Shown in pieces: positions 1 to 9,384 of a DNA stretch of 64,000 bases. The DNA is taken from contig JAAWKH010000002.1 of the NCBI GenBank assembly GCA_022797295.1, forward strand, positions 1-64,000, given 5' to 3'. The notes beneath the pieces were generated by a model. That model was not told where the DNA came from and did no database searches. It saw nothing but the letters and a program-made list of their open reading frames with translations. This stretch comes from Peptococcaceae bacterium. GTDB taxonomy: Bacteria > Bacillota > Dehalobacteriia > UBA4068 > UBA4997. The translations under genes were made by a program, and so were the position numbers. The number at the start of each line of letters is the position of its first letter. Position 1 is the first letter of the stretch.

Positions 1-1
1 G

Positions 2-145
2 GGCACAACCCCGCCGGCTGATGAAAACCAGACTGAGGGCACAACCCCACCAGCTGATGAAAACCAGACTGAGGGCACAACCCCGCCGGCTGATGAAAAT
101 CAGACTGAGGGAGATAACTCCGGTGATGATGTAGACCAGACTGAG
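2..145 (+). repeat. 36-bp coding tandem repeats at the window edge
   Basis: Three near-identical 36-bp units (2-37, 38-73, 74-109) encode GTTPPADENQTE and differ only at a few third positions. A diverged fourth unit (110-145, GDNSGDDVDQTE) follows. The array is in frame with the adhesin and runs off the left edge, so its copy number is unknown. Near-identity at the DNA level suggests recent expansion by slippage or recombination. Confidence 0.93.
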
Positions 146-3100
146 GGTGATAACTCTAATGGGGATGAAAGTGAGAACACAACCACCAATGGTGATCAGC
201 CGACTTCTGGTTCTGAAAATCAAACTGGTGGTGACGTTGCAGGTGATTTAGATCAATCTACTGGCAACGTTGATGAGAATAGCTCAACCGAGGGTGAAAA
301 TCCAGAGGATAATGACGCTCATAATGATGTTTCTCAGAATACGGAATCAACTCAGGATGATGTGGCTCAAAATGGTGCAGATGGGCCAACTGGCGACGCC
401 GTAAGCTCAAGCGGTGAAGCTGGCGATGAGATTGATCCTGTTTCTGGTGGCGGTTCCAGCTTTAATGTGTTTCATACTGTGTTGGCAGACACTTATCCGC
501 CGCTGAATGATTATCCGCCGACCTACTGTGAGCAAACTGCGCATGAACACAGTGAAGAATGCTACATGGTGGTTTACATGTGTCGGCAAGAGCCTGTGGC
601 CCAAATTGGTGATAAAACATTCACTGATTTGCAGGCAGCAGTTGATGCCGCGGAAAATAACAGCGAGATTGTTCTGCTAAAAGATTTTGCAGTTGAGAAA
701 ACTGTTAATATTAGCGGCAAAACGCTGACCATTAATTTAAATGGTCAAACGGTTACTTATAACGGCCTTAAAGATACCGTTTTGTTTGATGTTGCAAACA
801 GTGCTAATTTTACTATAACTGGCGCAGGCAAACTGTATAGCTCTGCTAATGGTATTGAAGCGTTGGTTAAAGTGCAAAATGCTGTTTTCAATTTGCAGGA
901 TGGCGTTTTGACCAATGAAAACGGTTATCGAGCTATTAATGCTTTTGCTGGCAGCAAAGTCTATATGACCGGCGGCGAGTTAAGCGGCGTTAAAAATGGC
1001 TCTGCTGGCGCTGGCGTGCTGGTGTTAGGCGACGGTTCGTTTGAAATGACCGGTGGTGTTATTGAAAATAATAACTCTACAAACTATGGCGGTGCGATTA
1101 GAATTCTTGCTGGTGGCAATGTTCATATTGGTGGAGAGGCCAGAATTGTCAATAACACAGCCCAGAAAGGTCATGGCGGTGATGATGTTTGCTACAGCAT
1201 TTGTACTAATGATAGTCAGTTTACATTTGATAAAGATAGCAACTGCTATATCGAGGGTATTAAAGACTATAATGCAGATACGAAATATTTACAGGAACTT
1301 GTTAAATCTGACAATCCTGTACTGGATAGAGATTTGACTGTGCTGGGCAATATTACTGTTGACAAAAAAACGACTCTTGATTTGGATGGCCACAAAATTG
1401 TTTATGCCGGCAGCAGCAAACAATTATTTACTGTTGGCAAAGGTATTGAATTTACTATTTTGGGTAATGGCGAGCTGAGCAGCACCGTGAATAATCTGGA
1501 GGCTTTTGTTTTTGTTGACGGTGGCACTTTGAACCTGCAAGGCGGCACATTTACAAATACCAATGGCATCCGGGCAATTACCGCAGTTAATAAAGCAGTG
1601 GTTAATATGTTCGGCGGCGAGCTGAGCGGTGTTAAAAATGGTTCTAATGGCGCTGGCGTGCTGGTAAAAGATGGCAGTCAGTTTAATATGACTGGCGGCG
1701 CTATCACTAACAATCATTGCACAAACAATGGCGGCGGTGTTTTCATTACTGGCGCGGAAAGTTCCGTAAATATTTCGGGCAGTGCGGTGATTGCTGGCAA
1801 CATTGCTGATGGCAATGGCGGCGGCGTTTACGTTGCTAGTGGTACTCTGGAAGTTGCTGGCGGTGTGATTGGCTCTCAGGTTATGACAATCGCTGACGCT
1901 AACATTTCTAATACTGATTTTGGCAAACCGCAGGCGGGCCAGCCTGTTGATGGCAACTATGCCAACAATGGCGGCGGCGTTTACGTTGAGAAAGGCGCTT
2001 TGACTGTTAGCGGTGGCTCAATTAGTGGCAACGGAGCATTTTGCGATGAGGCCAAATACAACAATTATGTTGATAAACATGATTCAAAAACGGCTTCTAA
2101 AGATTTGGTTGAGCTTAACGGCAATGGCGGCGGTGTTTTTGTTGGCGATAATGTCACGTTCAATATTAATGGTGGCAACATCAGCGGCAATACCTCCTAT
2201 GCGCGGCCTGGCATTAAAATTCGCAATGAATACTATGCCAATATTGACGATGGCGGCGGCGGTGTGTATACCAGAAGTAATTTGAATATGACTGGTGGCA
2301 CAATCAGCAATAACGTTGCTTATGCCGGCGGCGGCGGTATCTATGTGGATGGCCCCAAGGGGCAGGACGCTGTTTTCACTATGTTTGATGGCCTTGTTGA
2401 TGGAAACGTTGCAATCAAAAACGAGGGCGGCGGCATCTATATTGGTACTGTAAAAGATAATAAAATTTCTGGCGGTGTTATTAGTAATAATATCACCAAA
2501 ACGGAATTTGACTGGGGCGGCGGTGGCATTTTTGTGCAGACTAGCGCAAAATTGACAATAACCAATGCTGACATTAAAGCCAACCTGGCGGAAGGCTTTG
2601 GTGGCGGCGTGGCCGGTTGCCCGTCCGGTGATATTTATCTGCTGGCAATTCAAGGCGCGGCTATCTATGACAATGTTGCGCACGGTGAAAATATGACCCA
2701 GCGCGATAGTGCTGATAATAAGACTGATGATTTGGAAGCGAAGAGAAATCCAGTGTTTATGCATGATGCTCGCTATCAGGATTACTTCTGCGCCAGAACC
2801 AGTTTTGTAAGCGGCTTGATGATGGCTGATGGCAATGGTGAAAATGGACTTAATGCCAACTGGATTGGCACCTGCGATTATAAGCCGGTGACTATTCAAA
2901 ATGACGCTTTTGCAATGGCCTCAGAAATGATGGGCCTTACGGCACGGCCGAGTGCAGAAGATAAAGCCGAAGCTGCTGAGCGGGCTCAGGTTAAAATTTA
3001 TGGTAACGTTGCCAACACCCATGGCGGTGGTATAATGAGCAATGGCACGCTGTTTATGGGCTTGGCCAATGTGAATGGTTCTTACACGGAATTGGATCTG

Positions 3101-5527
3101 AATGTTGTTAAAAAATATCAGACTGTTGACGGGAATGATCTTTCTATTGAAGATAATGCTTTTAGATTCCTGCTTTTGTCTGAAAAGCCTGTGAGAGGCG
3201 AGGGCAACAAGCTTTCCTGGAATCCCGATACTGTTATCAGTGAGGAAACCAATGATGAAGCTGGCAATGTTCATTTTACTTTGCATAACTACTTTGACGA
3301 GGCGGGCAAATATACTTTATATATTGTAGAACAGCCTGGCGATAACAGTAATGTTATCTATGATGATATTACTATGTATCAGGTTAATGTTACAGTAACT
3401 AAAACTAGCGAACAAATTACTTTGCCAACGCTTGGTGGTCAAATTGTAACGCTGTATAAATATGAAGTTAAGCCTGAAGATGTGGTTATTCTAAAGGATG
3501 ACGGGGCTGGTACAAATGGCGATGTTAATGATATTATTTTTGTTAACAAGCTTAAAAAGGAAGAACCAAAGCCGGAATACACCCAGCTTACTGTAAAAAA
3601 AGTTTGGGTTGATGAGGACAACAAGGATAAACAGCGCCCGGCACAAATTGAGGTACGGCTGTTGCAAGACGGCAAAGAATTGACTGGTGACGAATATTTG
3701 CAGGTACTTAGTGCAGATAATGGTTGGACTCACACCTGGACGAATTTGCTGAAATCTGATGGCAAAGACACAACTCACACTTACAGTGTGAAAGAGGTTA
3801 ATGTGCCAGATGGTTACACTTCTATCATAGCTACTGATGGAACTAAGGTAACTATTACCAACACCAAGCAAAATCCTGGCACTATCACCATTCCTGTTAG
3901 CAAGCAATTTACTGGCCGTGATGTTCAGGCCGGCGATGTGTTTACATTTGCTATTTTCTCTAGCCAGTTGAATGAAGCAAAAGATGTTCCAATGCCTGGA
4001 GTGACCCAAATTGATCTTGATTTGAACGCTAGCAACACGTTTGAATTTGGCCCGATTTCCTTTAACAAGGCTGGCGCCTATTACTATGTTATTAAGGAAA
4101 CTCGTCCGCAGGGTGAAGACACTGTGGCTGGCGTAACCTATGACCCAACATTGTATCGGGTGACGGTTGATGTTAAGGATGTTAATGGCAATTTGGAAGC
4201 TAAAGTAATCAAGCTGGAACATCGGGAAACCACTCATACCGATTGGGTAGAACTTAAATCTGATGAAAAAGGTATTGATTTGACGCAAGCTGAAATTGTG
4301 TTTGAGAATACTTATTCTGTAACAGAAATCGACCGTTATTTTATGGCCAAAAAGGAACTGGCAAATGGTAAGTTGATTGAAGGACAGTTTACATTTGTAC
4401 TGACCGCAGAGGGTTCCCGGGCTTGGGGTAGCACCGGAAATTACACTTTGGATAGGGTTCAACCGATGCCCGCAGACGCTCAAACTGCAAGCGACGGGAA
4501 ACTCTATCGTGAAAAGACTAACGGCGAGGGCGGCTTTGTGACCTTTAATGGTATTCACTTCGCCAAAGAAGCTGCTGGCAGCGATCCAAAAGTTGGTATG
4601 GAATATCACTATATTATTCGTGAAAAACAACCAACTGTTGATGGTACTTATGCTGGTCAGCCTTTGGAGGGTGCTGAGAAGAATGAACAAGGCCAGTGGG
4701 TTTACAATAACATCGTTTATGACAACTCGGTGAAGAATTTGTATGTTCACGTATATGTTGAGGATAATTCTCAGTTTGATGAGAACGGCGCTCAGGTTGT
4801 TGAACAGCAAATTGTTCGCGCAGTGGTTCATGACAGCGATCGTGAAGCGACATTCACCAACACAGTAACCCCGGATAAGCCTTTGCCGCAGCCTGGCAGT
4901 TTGACTGTTGGCAAACAGGCGGTTGGCCCGGCCCCGGCAGGTGCGGAGTATACATTCACGGTTACTCTTACTTACCCTGACGGTAGGGAGGAAACCAGAA
5001 CATTAACAATGCCTGCTGGTGAAACCAGAACCATCAATGATTTGCCTGAAGGCACAACTTACACTGTTGAGGAAGTAATCCCAACTGGCGTTAGCCGTAT
5101 AGAATACAACTATTCTGATGGCAACAATGCTGATGGCGCTTCTAACAGGGGCGTTATAAGCGCGCCGGGTGAGGCGGATTCTGTGACAGTCACCAACTAT
5201 TATCCGACGCCGGAAACTCCAACACCGGAGAATCCGGGTGATGATAATCCTGGTGGCGACGAGCCGGATTTGCCGAATCCCAATGATCCAGAGTCGCCTG
5301 ATGAGGTGACGATTGTGGACGAGGGTGTGCCGTTGACCTATGTTAAGGTTTACGAGCCGGAAACTGAGGAATACGTTTACCTGCCGGAGGATGAAATTCC
5401 GTTGTCGTATATGGATATTCCCCGGACTGGTGATGAAAGCGGCACCGGTTGGCTTGCTCTGTTGAGCGTGCTTTCGCTGTTGGGTTTGGCATTCTTGATT
5501 GTCAAAAAACCTAAGCACCAAGCATAA
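2..5527 (+). CDS. Giant cell-wall-anchored adhesin, 5'-truncated by window edge
   Basis: The reading frame is open from the first base to the stop at 5525-5527, giving 1841 visible residues with the true start upstream; the GTG at 362 is internal. In order: 12-residue acidic Thr/Pro repeats (GTTPPADENQTE); a Cys/His cluster (C176, H181, H183, C187, C194); a long Gly/Asn-rich right-handed beta-helix region (about residues 200-990, many GGG-V/I and MTGG motifs); a pilin-type isopeptide domain (nt about 3155-3555); a CnaB-like domain (LTVKKVWVDEDN); two more pilin-type domains (SKQFTGRD; AKKELANGK); a DUF7601/CnaB-like domain (LTVGKQAVGP); a Pro-rich wall spacer; and the sorting signal IPRTG (nt 5417-5431), a hydrophobic stretch and tail KKPKHQA. 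The family role is a sortase-linked surface adhesin with self-crosslinked stalk domains; the ligand is unknown. The IPxTG signal departs from canonical LPxTG. An intrinsic terminator follows. Confidence 0.9.
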   Translation, partial: GTTPPADENQTEGTTPPADENQTEGTTPPADENQTEGDNSGDDVDQTEGDNSNGDESENTTTNGDQPTSGSENQTGGDVAGDLDQSTGNVDENSSTEGENPEDNDAHNDVSQNTESTQDDVAQNGADGPTGDAVSSSGEAGDEIDPVSGGGSSFNVFHTVLADTYPPLNDYPPTYCEQTAHEHSEECYMVVYMCRQEPVAQIGDKTFTDLQAAVDAAENNSEIVLLKDFAVEKTVNISGKTLTINLNGQTVTYNGLKDTVLFDVANSANFTITGAGKLYSSANGIEALVKVQNAVFNLQDGVLTNENGYRAINAFAGSKVYMTGGELSGVKNGSAGAGVLVLGDGSFEMTGGVIENNNSTNYGGAIRILAGGNVHIGGEARIVNNTAQKGHGGDDVCYSICTNDSQFTFDKDSNCYIEGIKDYNADTKYLQELVKSDNPVLDRDLTVLGNITVDKKTTLDLDGHKIVYAGSSKQLFTVGKGIEFTILGNGELSSTVNNLEAFVFVDGGTLNLQGGTFTNTNGIRAITAVNKAVVNMFGGELSGVKNGSNGAGVLVKDGSQFNMTGGAITNNHCTNNGGGVFITGAESSVNISGSAVIAGNIADGNGGGVYVASGTLEVAGGVIGSQVMTIADANISNTDFGKPQAGQPVDGNYANNGGGVYVEKGALTVSGGSISGNGAFCDEAKYNNYVDKHDSKTASKDLVELNGNGGGVFVGDNVTFNINGGNISGNTSYARPGIKIRNEYYANIDDGGGGVYTRSNLNMTGGTISNNVAYAGGGGIYVDGPKGQDAVFTMFDGLVDGNVAIKNEGGGIYIGTVKDNKISGGVISNNITKTEFDWGGGGIFVQTSAKLTITNADIKANLAEGFGGGVAGCPSGDIYLLAIQGAAIYDNVAHGENMTQRDSADNKTDDLEAKRNPVFMHDARYQDYFCARTSFVSGLMMADGNGENGLNANWIGTCDYKPVTIQNDAFAMASEMMGLTARPSAEDKAEAAERAQVKIYGNVANTHGGGIMSNGTLFMGLANVNGSYTELDLNVVKKYQTVDGNDLSIEDNAFRFLLLSEKPVRGEGNKLSWNPDTVISEETNDEAGNVHFTLHNYFDEAGKYTLYIVEQPGDNSNVIYDDITMYQVNVTVTKTSEQITLPTLGGQIVTLYKYEVKPEDVVILKDDGAGTNGDVNDIIFVNKLKKEEPKPEYTQLTVKKVWVDEDNKDKQRPAQIEVRLLQDGKELTGDEYLQVLSADNGWTHTWTNLLKSDGKDTTHTYSVKEVNVPDGYTSIIATDGTKVTITNTKQNPGTITIPVSKQFTGRDVQAGDVFTFAIFSSQLNEAKDVPMPGVTQIDLDLNASNTFEFGPISFNKAGAYYYVIKETRPQGEDTVAGVTYDPTLYRVTVDVKDVNGNLEAKVIKLEHRETTHTDWVELKSDEKGIDLTQAEIVFENTYSVTEIDRYFMAKKELANGKLIEGQFTFVLTAEGSRAWGSTGNYTLDRVQPMPADAQTASDGKLYREKTNGEGGFVTFNGIHFAKEAAGSDPKVGMEYHYIIREKQPTVDGTYAGQPLEGAEKNEQGQWVYNNIVYDNSVKNLYVHVYVEDNSQFDENGAQVVEQQIVRAVVHDSDREATFTNTVTPDKPLPQPGSLTVGKQAVGPAPAGAEYTFTVTLTYPDGREETRTLTMPAGETRTINDLPEGTTYTVEEVIPTGVSRIEYNYSDGNNADGASNRGVISAPGEADSVTVTNYYPTPETPTPENPGDDNPGGDEPDLPNPNDPESPDEVTIVDEGVPLTYVKVYEPETEEYVYLPEDEIPLSYMDIPRTGDESGTGWLALLSVLSLLGLAFLIVKKPKHQA

Positions 5528-5538
5528 AGCAAAAATAA

Positions 5539-5576
5539 AAAAAATATCCCTTGGCTAAGCCAGGGGATATTTTTGT
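5539..5576 (+). terminator. Intrinsic terminator of the adhesin gene
   Basis: The hairpin AAATATCCCTTGGC / GCCAGGGGATATTT has a short TAA loop and a following T-rich run. It starts 12 bp after the adhesin stop codon. Confidence 0.85.
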
Positions 5577-5581
5577 GGGGG

Positions 5582-5627
5582 AAAAAATTATGACGGCGTT
5601 TTGTTTGAAAAATGCCGTCATAATTTT
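5582..5627 (-). terminator. Terminator of the thrS/membrane-protein operon
   Basis: A perfect 14-bp stem (5584-5597 with 5614-5627, core ATGACGGC/GCCGTCAT) is flanked by A/T tracts, so it can act on both strands. It lies 4 bp beyond the stop codon of the minus-strand gene and is its most likely terminator. Confidence 0.8.
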
Positions 5628-5630
5628 ATA

Positions 5631-6137
5631 TTAAGCTTCTTTTGTTTCTGCCAATTCTGTTTGTAGCAGTTGCTTCTGCTGCTCCAGATAGTCGGCAAGT
5701 TTTATTTCAGCGAAAACATCAGGTTGGTTTTTGGTTTGGCGGATGGTGGCCCGTTTGCCAAACCAGCTGAGTGCTTTAAGCTGCTTGCTGCATTGTTCCA
5801 GCCCAGCCAGATAGGCGGCTTTATCGTGATTTTGCTGGTAAGCCTCCTGGGCGTTATAAAGCTGCTCTGCAATTTGGTGCAGCCGCTTGGTTAACCACCA
5901 AATTAAGCCGATTGTAAGCAATGCGAACACGGCTAAGGCCACGGCGGCAAATTGCAGGATTGGCAAGCGCAACTCCAACATCAGATAGGCGAGGCCTAGG
6001 GCAATGGCCCAAAGGGGAATGCTCCGCAGGCGTTGTTCTTTGGGTTGTAACAAAATTAACAGCGCCACGCCTAGCAGTGCAAAACACCAGGCCAGTTTGT
6101 TATCTAAAGGGGGAAAGGTTGTATCAACAATTTCCAT
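5631..6137 (-). CDS. Small membrane protein of unknown function
   Basis: A 168-residue protein I do not recognise. The N-terminal half holds about three hydrophobic segments (LAWCFALLGVALLILL; a stretch near residue 40; AAVALAVFALLTIGLIWWL). A cytosolic-looking, Gln/Lys/Glu-rich, probably coiled-coil tail (about residues 85-168) follows. The start lies 11 bp downstream of the thrS stop, so it is probably co-transcribed with thrS. A paired terminator follows at once. No functional assignment is justified. Confidence 0.7.
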   Translation of the reverse strand: MEIVDTTFPPLDNKLAWCFALLGVALLILLQPKEQRLRSIPLWAIALGLAYLMLELRLPILQFAAVALAVFALLTIGLIWWLTKRLHQIAEQLYNAQEAYQQNHDKAAYLAGLEQCSKQLKALSWFGKRATIRQTKNQPDVFAEIKLADYLEQQKQLLQTELAETKEA

Positions 6138-6148
6138 AATCTGCCAGC

Positions 6149-8077
6149 CTAAAAGATTTGGCCGCGGGCCTTGGCTTCTGCTTCAGCCTGGGCGATAAAA
6201 TCAGCCACGGGCATTACGGTGCTTTCCTCGCTGCCGCGCTTGCGCACTGCCAGTGCGCCGGCCTCAGCCTCCTTAGCGCCGATAACCAAAATATAGGGTG
6301 TTTTCAGATTACGGGCTTCGCGGATTTTGTAGCCGATTTTTTCATTGCGCAGGTCAGTTTCCACACGCAGACCAGCCCCGCGCAGCTGTTCGGCTACAGA
6401 CTGGGCGTAATCGTTTTGATGTTCGGTTATGGTGAGAATACGGGCTTGCACCGGGCTCAGCCACAGCGGGAATGCGCCGGCGTAATGCTCGGTTAAAATG
6501 CCGATGAAACGCTCAATGCTGCCAAAGCAGGTGCGGTGAATCATCACGGGGCGGTGCTTTTGGTTATCCTCGCCGATATAGGTCATATCGAACCGTTCCG
6601 GCATTACAAAATCCAGCTGAATGGTGCCGCACTGCCAGGTGCGGCCAATGCTGTCGGTCAGGTGAAAATCCAGCTTGGGGCCGTAAAAAGCGCCGTCGCC
6701 CTCGTTAAGCTGGTAGGGCATATTGATTGATTGCATAGCCTCGCGCAGGGCCTGGGTGGCTTCCTCCCAAACCGCTTCGTCTCCGGCGTGGTCCTCAGGC
6801 ATGGTGGAGAGTTCCACATAGTAGCTGAAGCCAAACTGTTTGTAAACGGTGTCAATCAAATTGATTACGCCGATAATTTCCTGTTTAATCTGCTCCGGCA
6901 GCATAAAGATATGAGCGTCGTCCTGCCAAAAGGCGCGCACACGCATCAGGCCGTGCAGCGCGCCGGAAAGCTCGTGCCGGTGCACCAGGCCAATCTCGCC
7001 AACGCGCATAGGCAGCTCGCGGTAGCTGTGCATATTATGCTTGTAGGCTAAAATGCCGCCGGGGCAATTCATCGGTTTGATTGCATAATCCTCGCCGTCA
7101 ATCTGAGTGAAGTACATATTTTCCTTGTAGTGATCCCAATGTCCGCTGCGCTCCCACAGGCTGCGGTTTAGGATAACCGGGGTGCGGATTTCCACATAAC
7201 CGGCTTTGGTGTGCAGCTCCCGCCAGTAGGCCTCCAGTTGGTTGCGCAGCACAATGCCGTTGGGCAGGAAGATGGGGAAGCCTGGGCCCTCGTCCACAAA
7301 GGTGAAAAGCCCCAGCTCTGCGCCCAGCTTGCGGTGGTCGCGCTTTTTGGCCTCCTCAATGCGGAACAGGTAAGCGTCCAGCTCTTTTTTGTCCGGGAAA
7401 GTGATGGCGTAAATACGTTGCAGCATTTTGTTTTTAGCGTCGCCACGCCAGTAGGCGCCGGCAAAGCTCAGCACAGCGGCTGCTTTAATCAGGCCGGTGG
7501 TCGGCAGGTGCGGGCCGCGGCAGAGGTCGGTGAAATCTCCCTGGGTGTAGGTGCTGATGACGGCGTCCTCTGGCAGATCGTTAATTAAAATCTGTTTGTA
7601 ACCCTCGCCGCGCTCAGTGAAAAAGCTGAGAGCCTCCGCACGGGGAAGCTCCTGCCGCTGGAAAGGCAGATTCTCCTTGGCAATTTTCAGCATTTCCTGC
7701 TGAATGGCCTCCATATCCTCCGGCACAAAAACATGGGAGCTATCCACATCATAGTAAAAACCCTCTTTGATGGCCGGGCCGATGCCAAACTGAGTGTCGG
7801 GGAACAAACGCTTAATGGCTTGGGCCATAATGTGGGCAGAGCTGTGCCAAAACACTTTTTTGCCCTCTTCATCATCAAATGTGAGGATTTGCAGCTGCAA
7901 ATCTCCCTCCAGGGGCAAGGCTAAATCCACGATTTTTTCCTCGCCTGCAACGCCAATTTTGGCGGCCAGCGCTTTTTTGGCCAGCTTGCTGCTGATGGAT
8001 TTGGCGATTTCCAGCGCAGTTTGGGCCTGGGCGAATTCTTTTATCTGACCGTCCGGGAACGTAACTTTTAAGCTCAT
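6149..8077 (-). CDS. thrS: Threonyl-tRNA synthetase
   Basis: Charges tRNA-Thr in the cytosol. The 642-residue length is normal. Visible parts are an N-terminal TGS domain (residues 1-62), the editing domain with H78 and H82 (HSSAH), the class II catalytic core with the zinc-site segment KPMNCPGG and motif-2 region RVGEIGLVHRHE, and a C-terminal anticodon-binding domain (ARILTITEHQNDYA). The start is fixed by the conserved MSLKVTFPDG beginning. Unlike many Bacillota thrS genes, it shows no T-box leader: only about 45 nt separate the predicted transcription start from the ATG. Confidence 0.98.
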   Translation of the reverse strand: MSLKVTFPDGQIKEFAQAQTALEIAKSISSKLAKKALAAKIGVAGEEKIVDLALPLEGDLQLQILTFDDEEGKKVFWHSSAHIMAQAIKRLFPDTQFGIGPAIKEGFYYDVDSSHVFVPEDMEAIQQEMLKIAKENLPFQRQELPRAEALSFFTERGEGYKQILINDLPEDAVISTYTQGDFTDLCRGPHLPTTGLIKAAAVLSFAGAYWRGDAKNKMLQRIYAITFPDKKELDAYLFRIEEAKKRDHRKLGAELGLFTFVDEGPGFPIFLPNGIVLRNQLEAYWRELHTKAGYVEIRTPVILNRSLWERSGHWDHYKENMYFTQIDGEDYAIKPMNCPGGILAYKHNMHSYRELPMRVGEIGLVHRHELSGALHGLMRVRAFWQDDAHIFMLPEQIKQEIIGVINLIDTVYKQFGFSYYVELSTMPEDHAGDEAVWEEATQALREAMQSINMPYQLNEGDGAFYGPKLDFHLTDSIGRTWQCGTIQLDFVMPERFDMTYIGEDNQKHRPVMIHRTCFGSIERFIGILTEHYAGAFPLWLSPVQARILTITEHQNDYAQSVAEQLRGAGLRVETDLRNEKIGYKIREARNLKTPYILVIGAKEAEAGALAVRKRGSEESTVMPVADFIAQAEAEAKARGQIF

Positions 8078-8121
8078 AATCTACACCTCGTAAATTTTGA
8101 AATAATATTTTTTATCTTTTT

Positions 8122-8150
8122 ATTATAATATAACTCTTTTCTTTTGTCAA
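8122..8150 (-). promoter_or_regulatory. Sigma-A-type promoter of thrS
   Basis: On the minus strand, TTGACA (8145-8150) and TATAAT (8122-8127) are separated by exactly 17 bp, a consensus match. The -35 overlaps a plus-strand TTGTCA (8144-8149) that lies 19 bp from TATAAT (8169-8174) and may drive the chrA pair. Confidence 0.85.
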
Positions 8151-8211
8151 ATAATGTGTTATATTTATTATAATATTTGCTAAAGATTTTGCAAAAAAGG
8201 GGAGTTGGGCA

Positions 8212-8850
8212 ATGACAAATGAAGTTGCAAATCAGCCTGCCGCCAGGCTGTGGGAATTATTTAATGTTTTTGCGCAGATTGGCCTTTTCACCATTGGCGG
8301 CGGTGCGGTGATGCTGCCTTTCATCCAAAAGGCGGTGGTGGAGGACAAACGCTGGCTGAACGATGAGGAATTTGCGGATATGCTGGCCATCACCAACAGT
8401 GCGCCGGGGGCTTTCACCATCAACGCTTCCATTTATATTGGCTACACCCAACGTGGGCTGATTGGCTCCACGGCGGCTATGCTGGGTATGGTCACGCCCT
8501 CCATTGTGATTATCCTGATTTTGGCCTACTTGATTTTGCAGGGGCAAAGCGTGGAATGGTTGCAACAGTTTTTCGCCGGGGTGCGGCCGATTGTGGCTGC
8601 TCTGCTGCTGGACGCGGCGCTGAAGCTGCGCAGCACAATGGTTAAAACCAAGTTTGACGTTTGCCTGCTGCTGCTAGGCTTGGCTATGCTGCTGTTGGCC
8701 TCGATTAATACGGTTTTGGTGATTATCTGCGGGGCGATTTTTGGTGTGCTGTATCCGCGAATTCGTCGCTATCGCCAGGCGGAGCAGTTGCCAAAGGATG
8801 ACCCTACGGTTTCAAAAACGGACGCTAAGGCGGAAAAGGAGGCTGATTAA
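8212..8850 (+). CDS. Chromate transporter family protein, first half of a pair
   Basis: A 212-residue member of the short-chain CHR (ChrA) family. The CHR signature is visible as FNVFAQIGLFTIGGGAVMLP near the N-terminus, followed by hydrophobic segments and a charged tail after about residue 183. Short CHR proteins are usually encoded as adjacent pairs that insert with opposite topology; the second half starts on the next base. The start has a Shine-Dalgarno (AAGGGGAG) and follows the region divergent from thrS. The family link to chromate or sulfate-like oxyanion transport is established; the substrate here is unknown. Confidence 0.9.
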   Translation: MTNEVANQPAARLWELFNVFAQIGLFTIGGGAVMLPFIQKAVVEDKRWLNDEEFADMLAITNSAPGAFTINASIYIGYTQRGLIGSTAAMLGMVTPSIVIILILAYLILQGQSVEWLQQFFAGVRPIVAALLLDAALKLRSTMVKTKFDVCLLLLGLAMLLLASINTVLVIICGAIFGVLYPRIRRYRQAEQLPKDDPTVSKTDAKAEKEAD

Positions 8851-9384
8851 ATGCAGATTTTGTTGCAGCTTTTCCTGACCTTTGTTTTTATTGGTATCCT
8901 GAATTTTGGCGGCGGCTATGCGATGATTGCTTTCATCCAAAACCAGGTGGTGGATGTGCACGGCTGGTTGACCTTGCAGGAATATACAGATATGCTGGCC
9001 ATTTCCCAATCCACGCCGGGGCCGGTGGCCGTCAACACCGCCACTTACACCGGCTTTAAAATCGGCGGCTTGCCCGGCGCTTTGTTGGCCACCTTTGGTC
9101 TGGTTGTGCCGGCCTATTTCATAATATTAGGCTTGATGTATATTTTGCGGCATAACCCGGACAATCCGCTGTTGCGCCAAATTATTTCCGGCGTGCGGCC
9201 GATGGTGGTGGCTTTGACGGCTGGCTCCGCCATTTTGCTGGCCTTTGAAAATATCGGCTCCTTTTATGAGCTGGTCTTGTTTTTGCTGGCTTTTCTGCTG
9301 TTGCGCTTTTTTAAGCTGAACCCAATCATTCTGGTTTCAGTGTTCGGCATTTGGGGCATTGCTTACGCTAATATATTTGTGTGA
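8851..9384 (+). CDS. Chromate transporter family protein, second half of a pair
   Basis: A 177-residue short-chain CHR protein with the same motif plan as its neighbour (LNFGGGYAMIAFIQNQVV, then SQSTPGPVAVNTATY, a conserved CHR segment). Its ATG directly abuts the stop codon of the first half, with AAAAGGAGG inside that gene's end as ribosome-binding site, so translation is probably coupled and the two likely work as a heterodimer in the membrane. Confidence 0.9.
   Translation: MQILLQLFLTFVFIGILNFGGGYAMIAFIQNQVVDVHGWLTLQEYTDMLAISQSTPGPVAVNTATYTGFKIGGLPGALLATFGLVVPAYFIILGLMYILRHNPDNPLLRQIISGVRPMVVALTAGSAILLAFENIGSFYELVLFLLAFLLLRFFKLNPIILVSVFGIWGIAYANIFV

Noticed and set aside
2-145. Direct repeats at the left edge as a CRISPR array
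   Set aside because: Units are contiguous 36-mers with no spacers and are in frame with a protein.
3491-4831. 446-codon antisense frame inside the adhesin gene
   Set aside because: It is the complement of a clear coding region and its product resembles no protein; similar shadows lie opposite metH, the MTHFR fusion and mutS2.
362-5527. GTG at 362 as the start of the adhesin gene
   Set aside because: The same frame is open without a stop back to base 2 and encodes in-frame repeats; there is no Shine-Dalgarno before the GTG.
8078-8211. T-box leader for thrS
   Set aside because: The interval from promoter to ATG is too short and lacks the TGG-N-ACC antiterminator core; pheS likewise lacks one.
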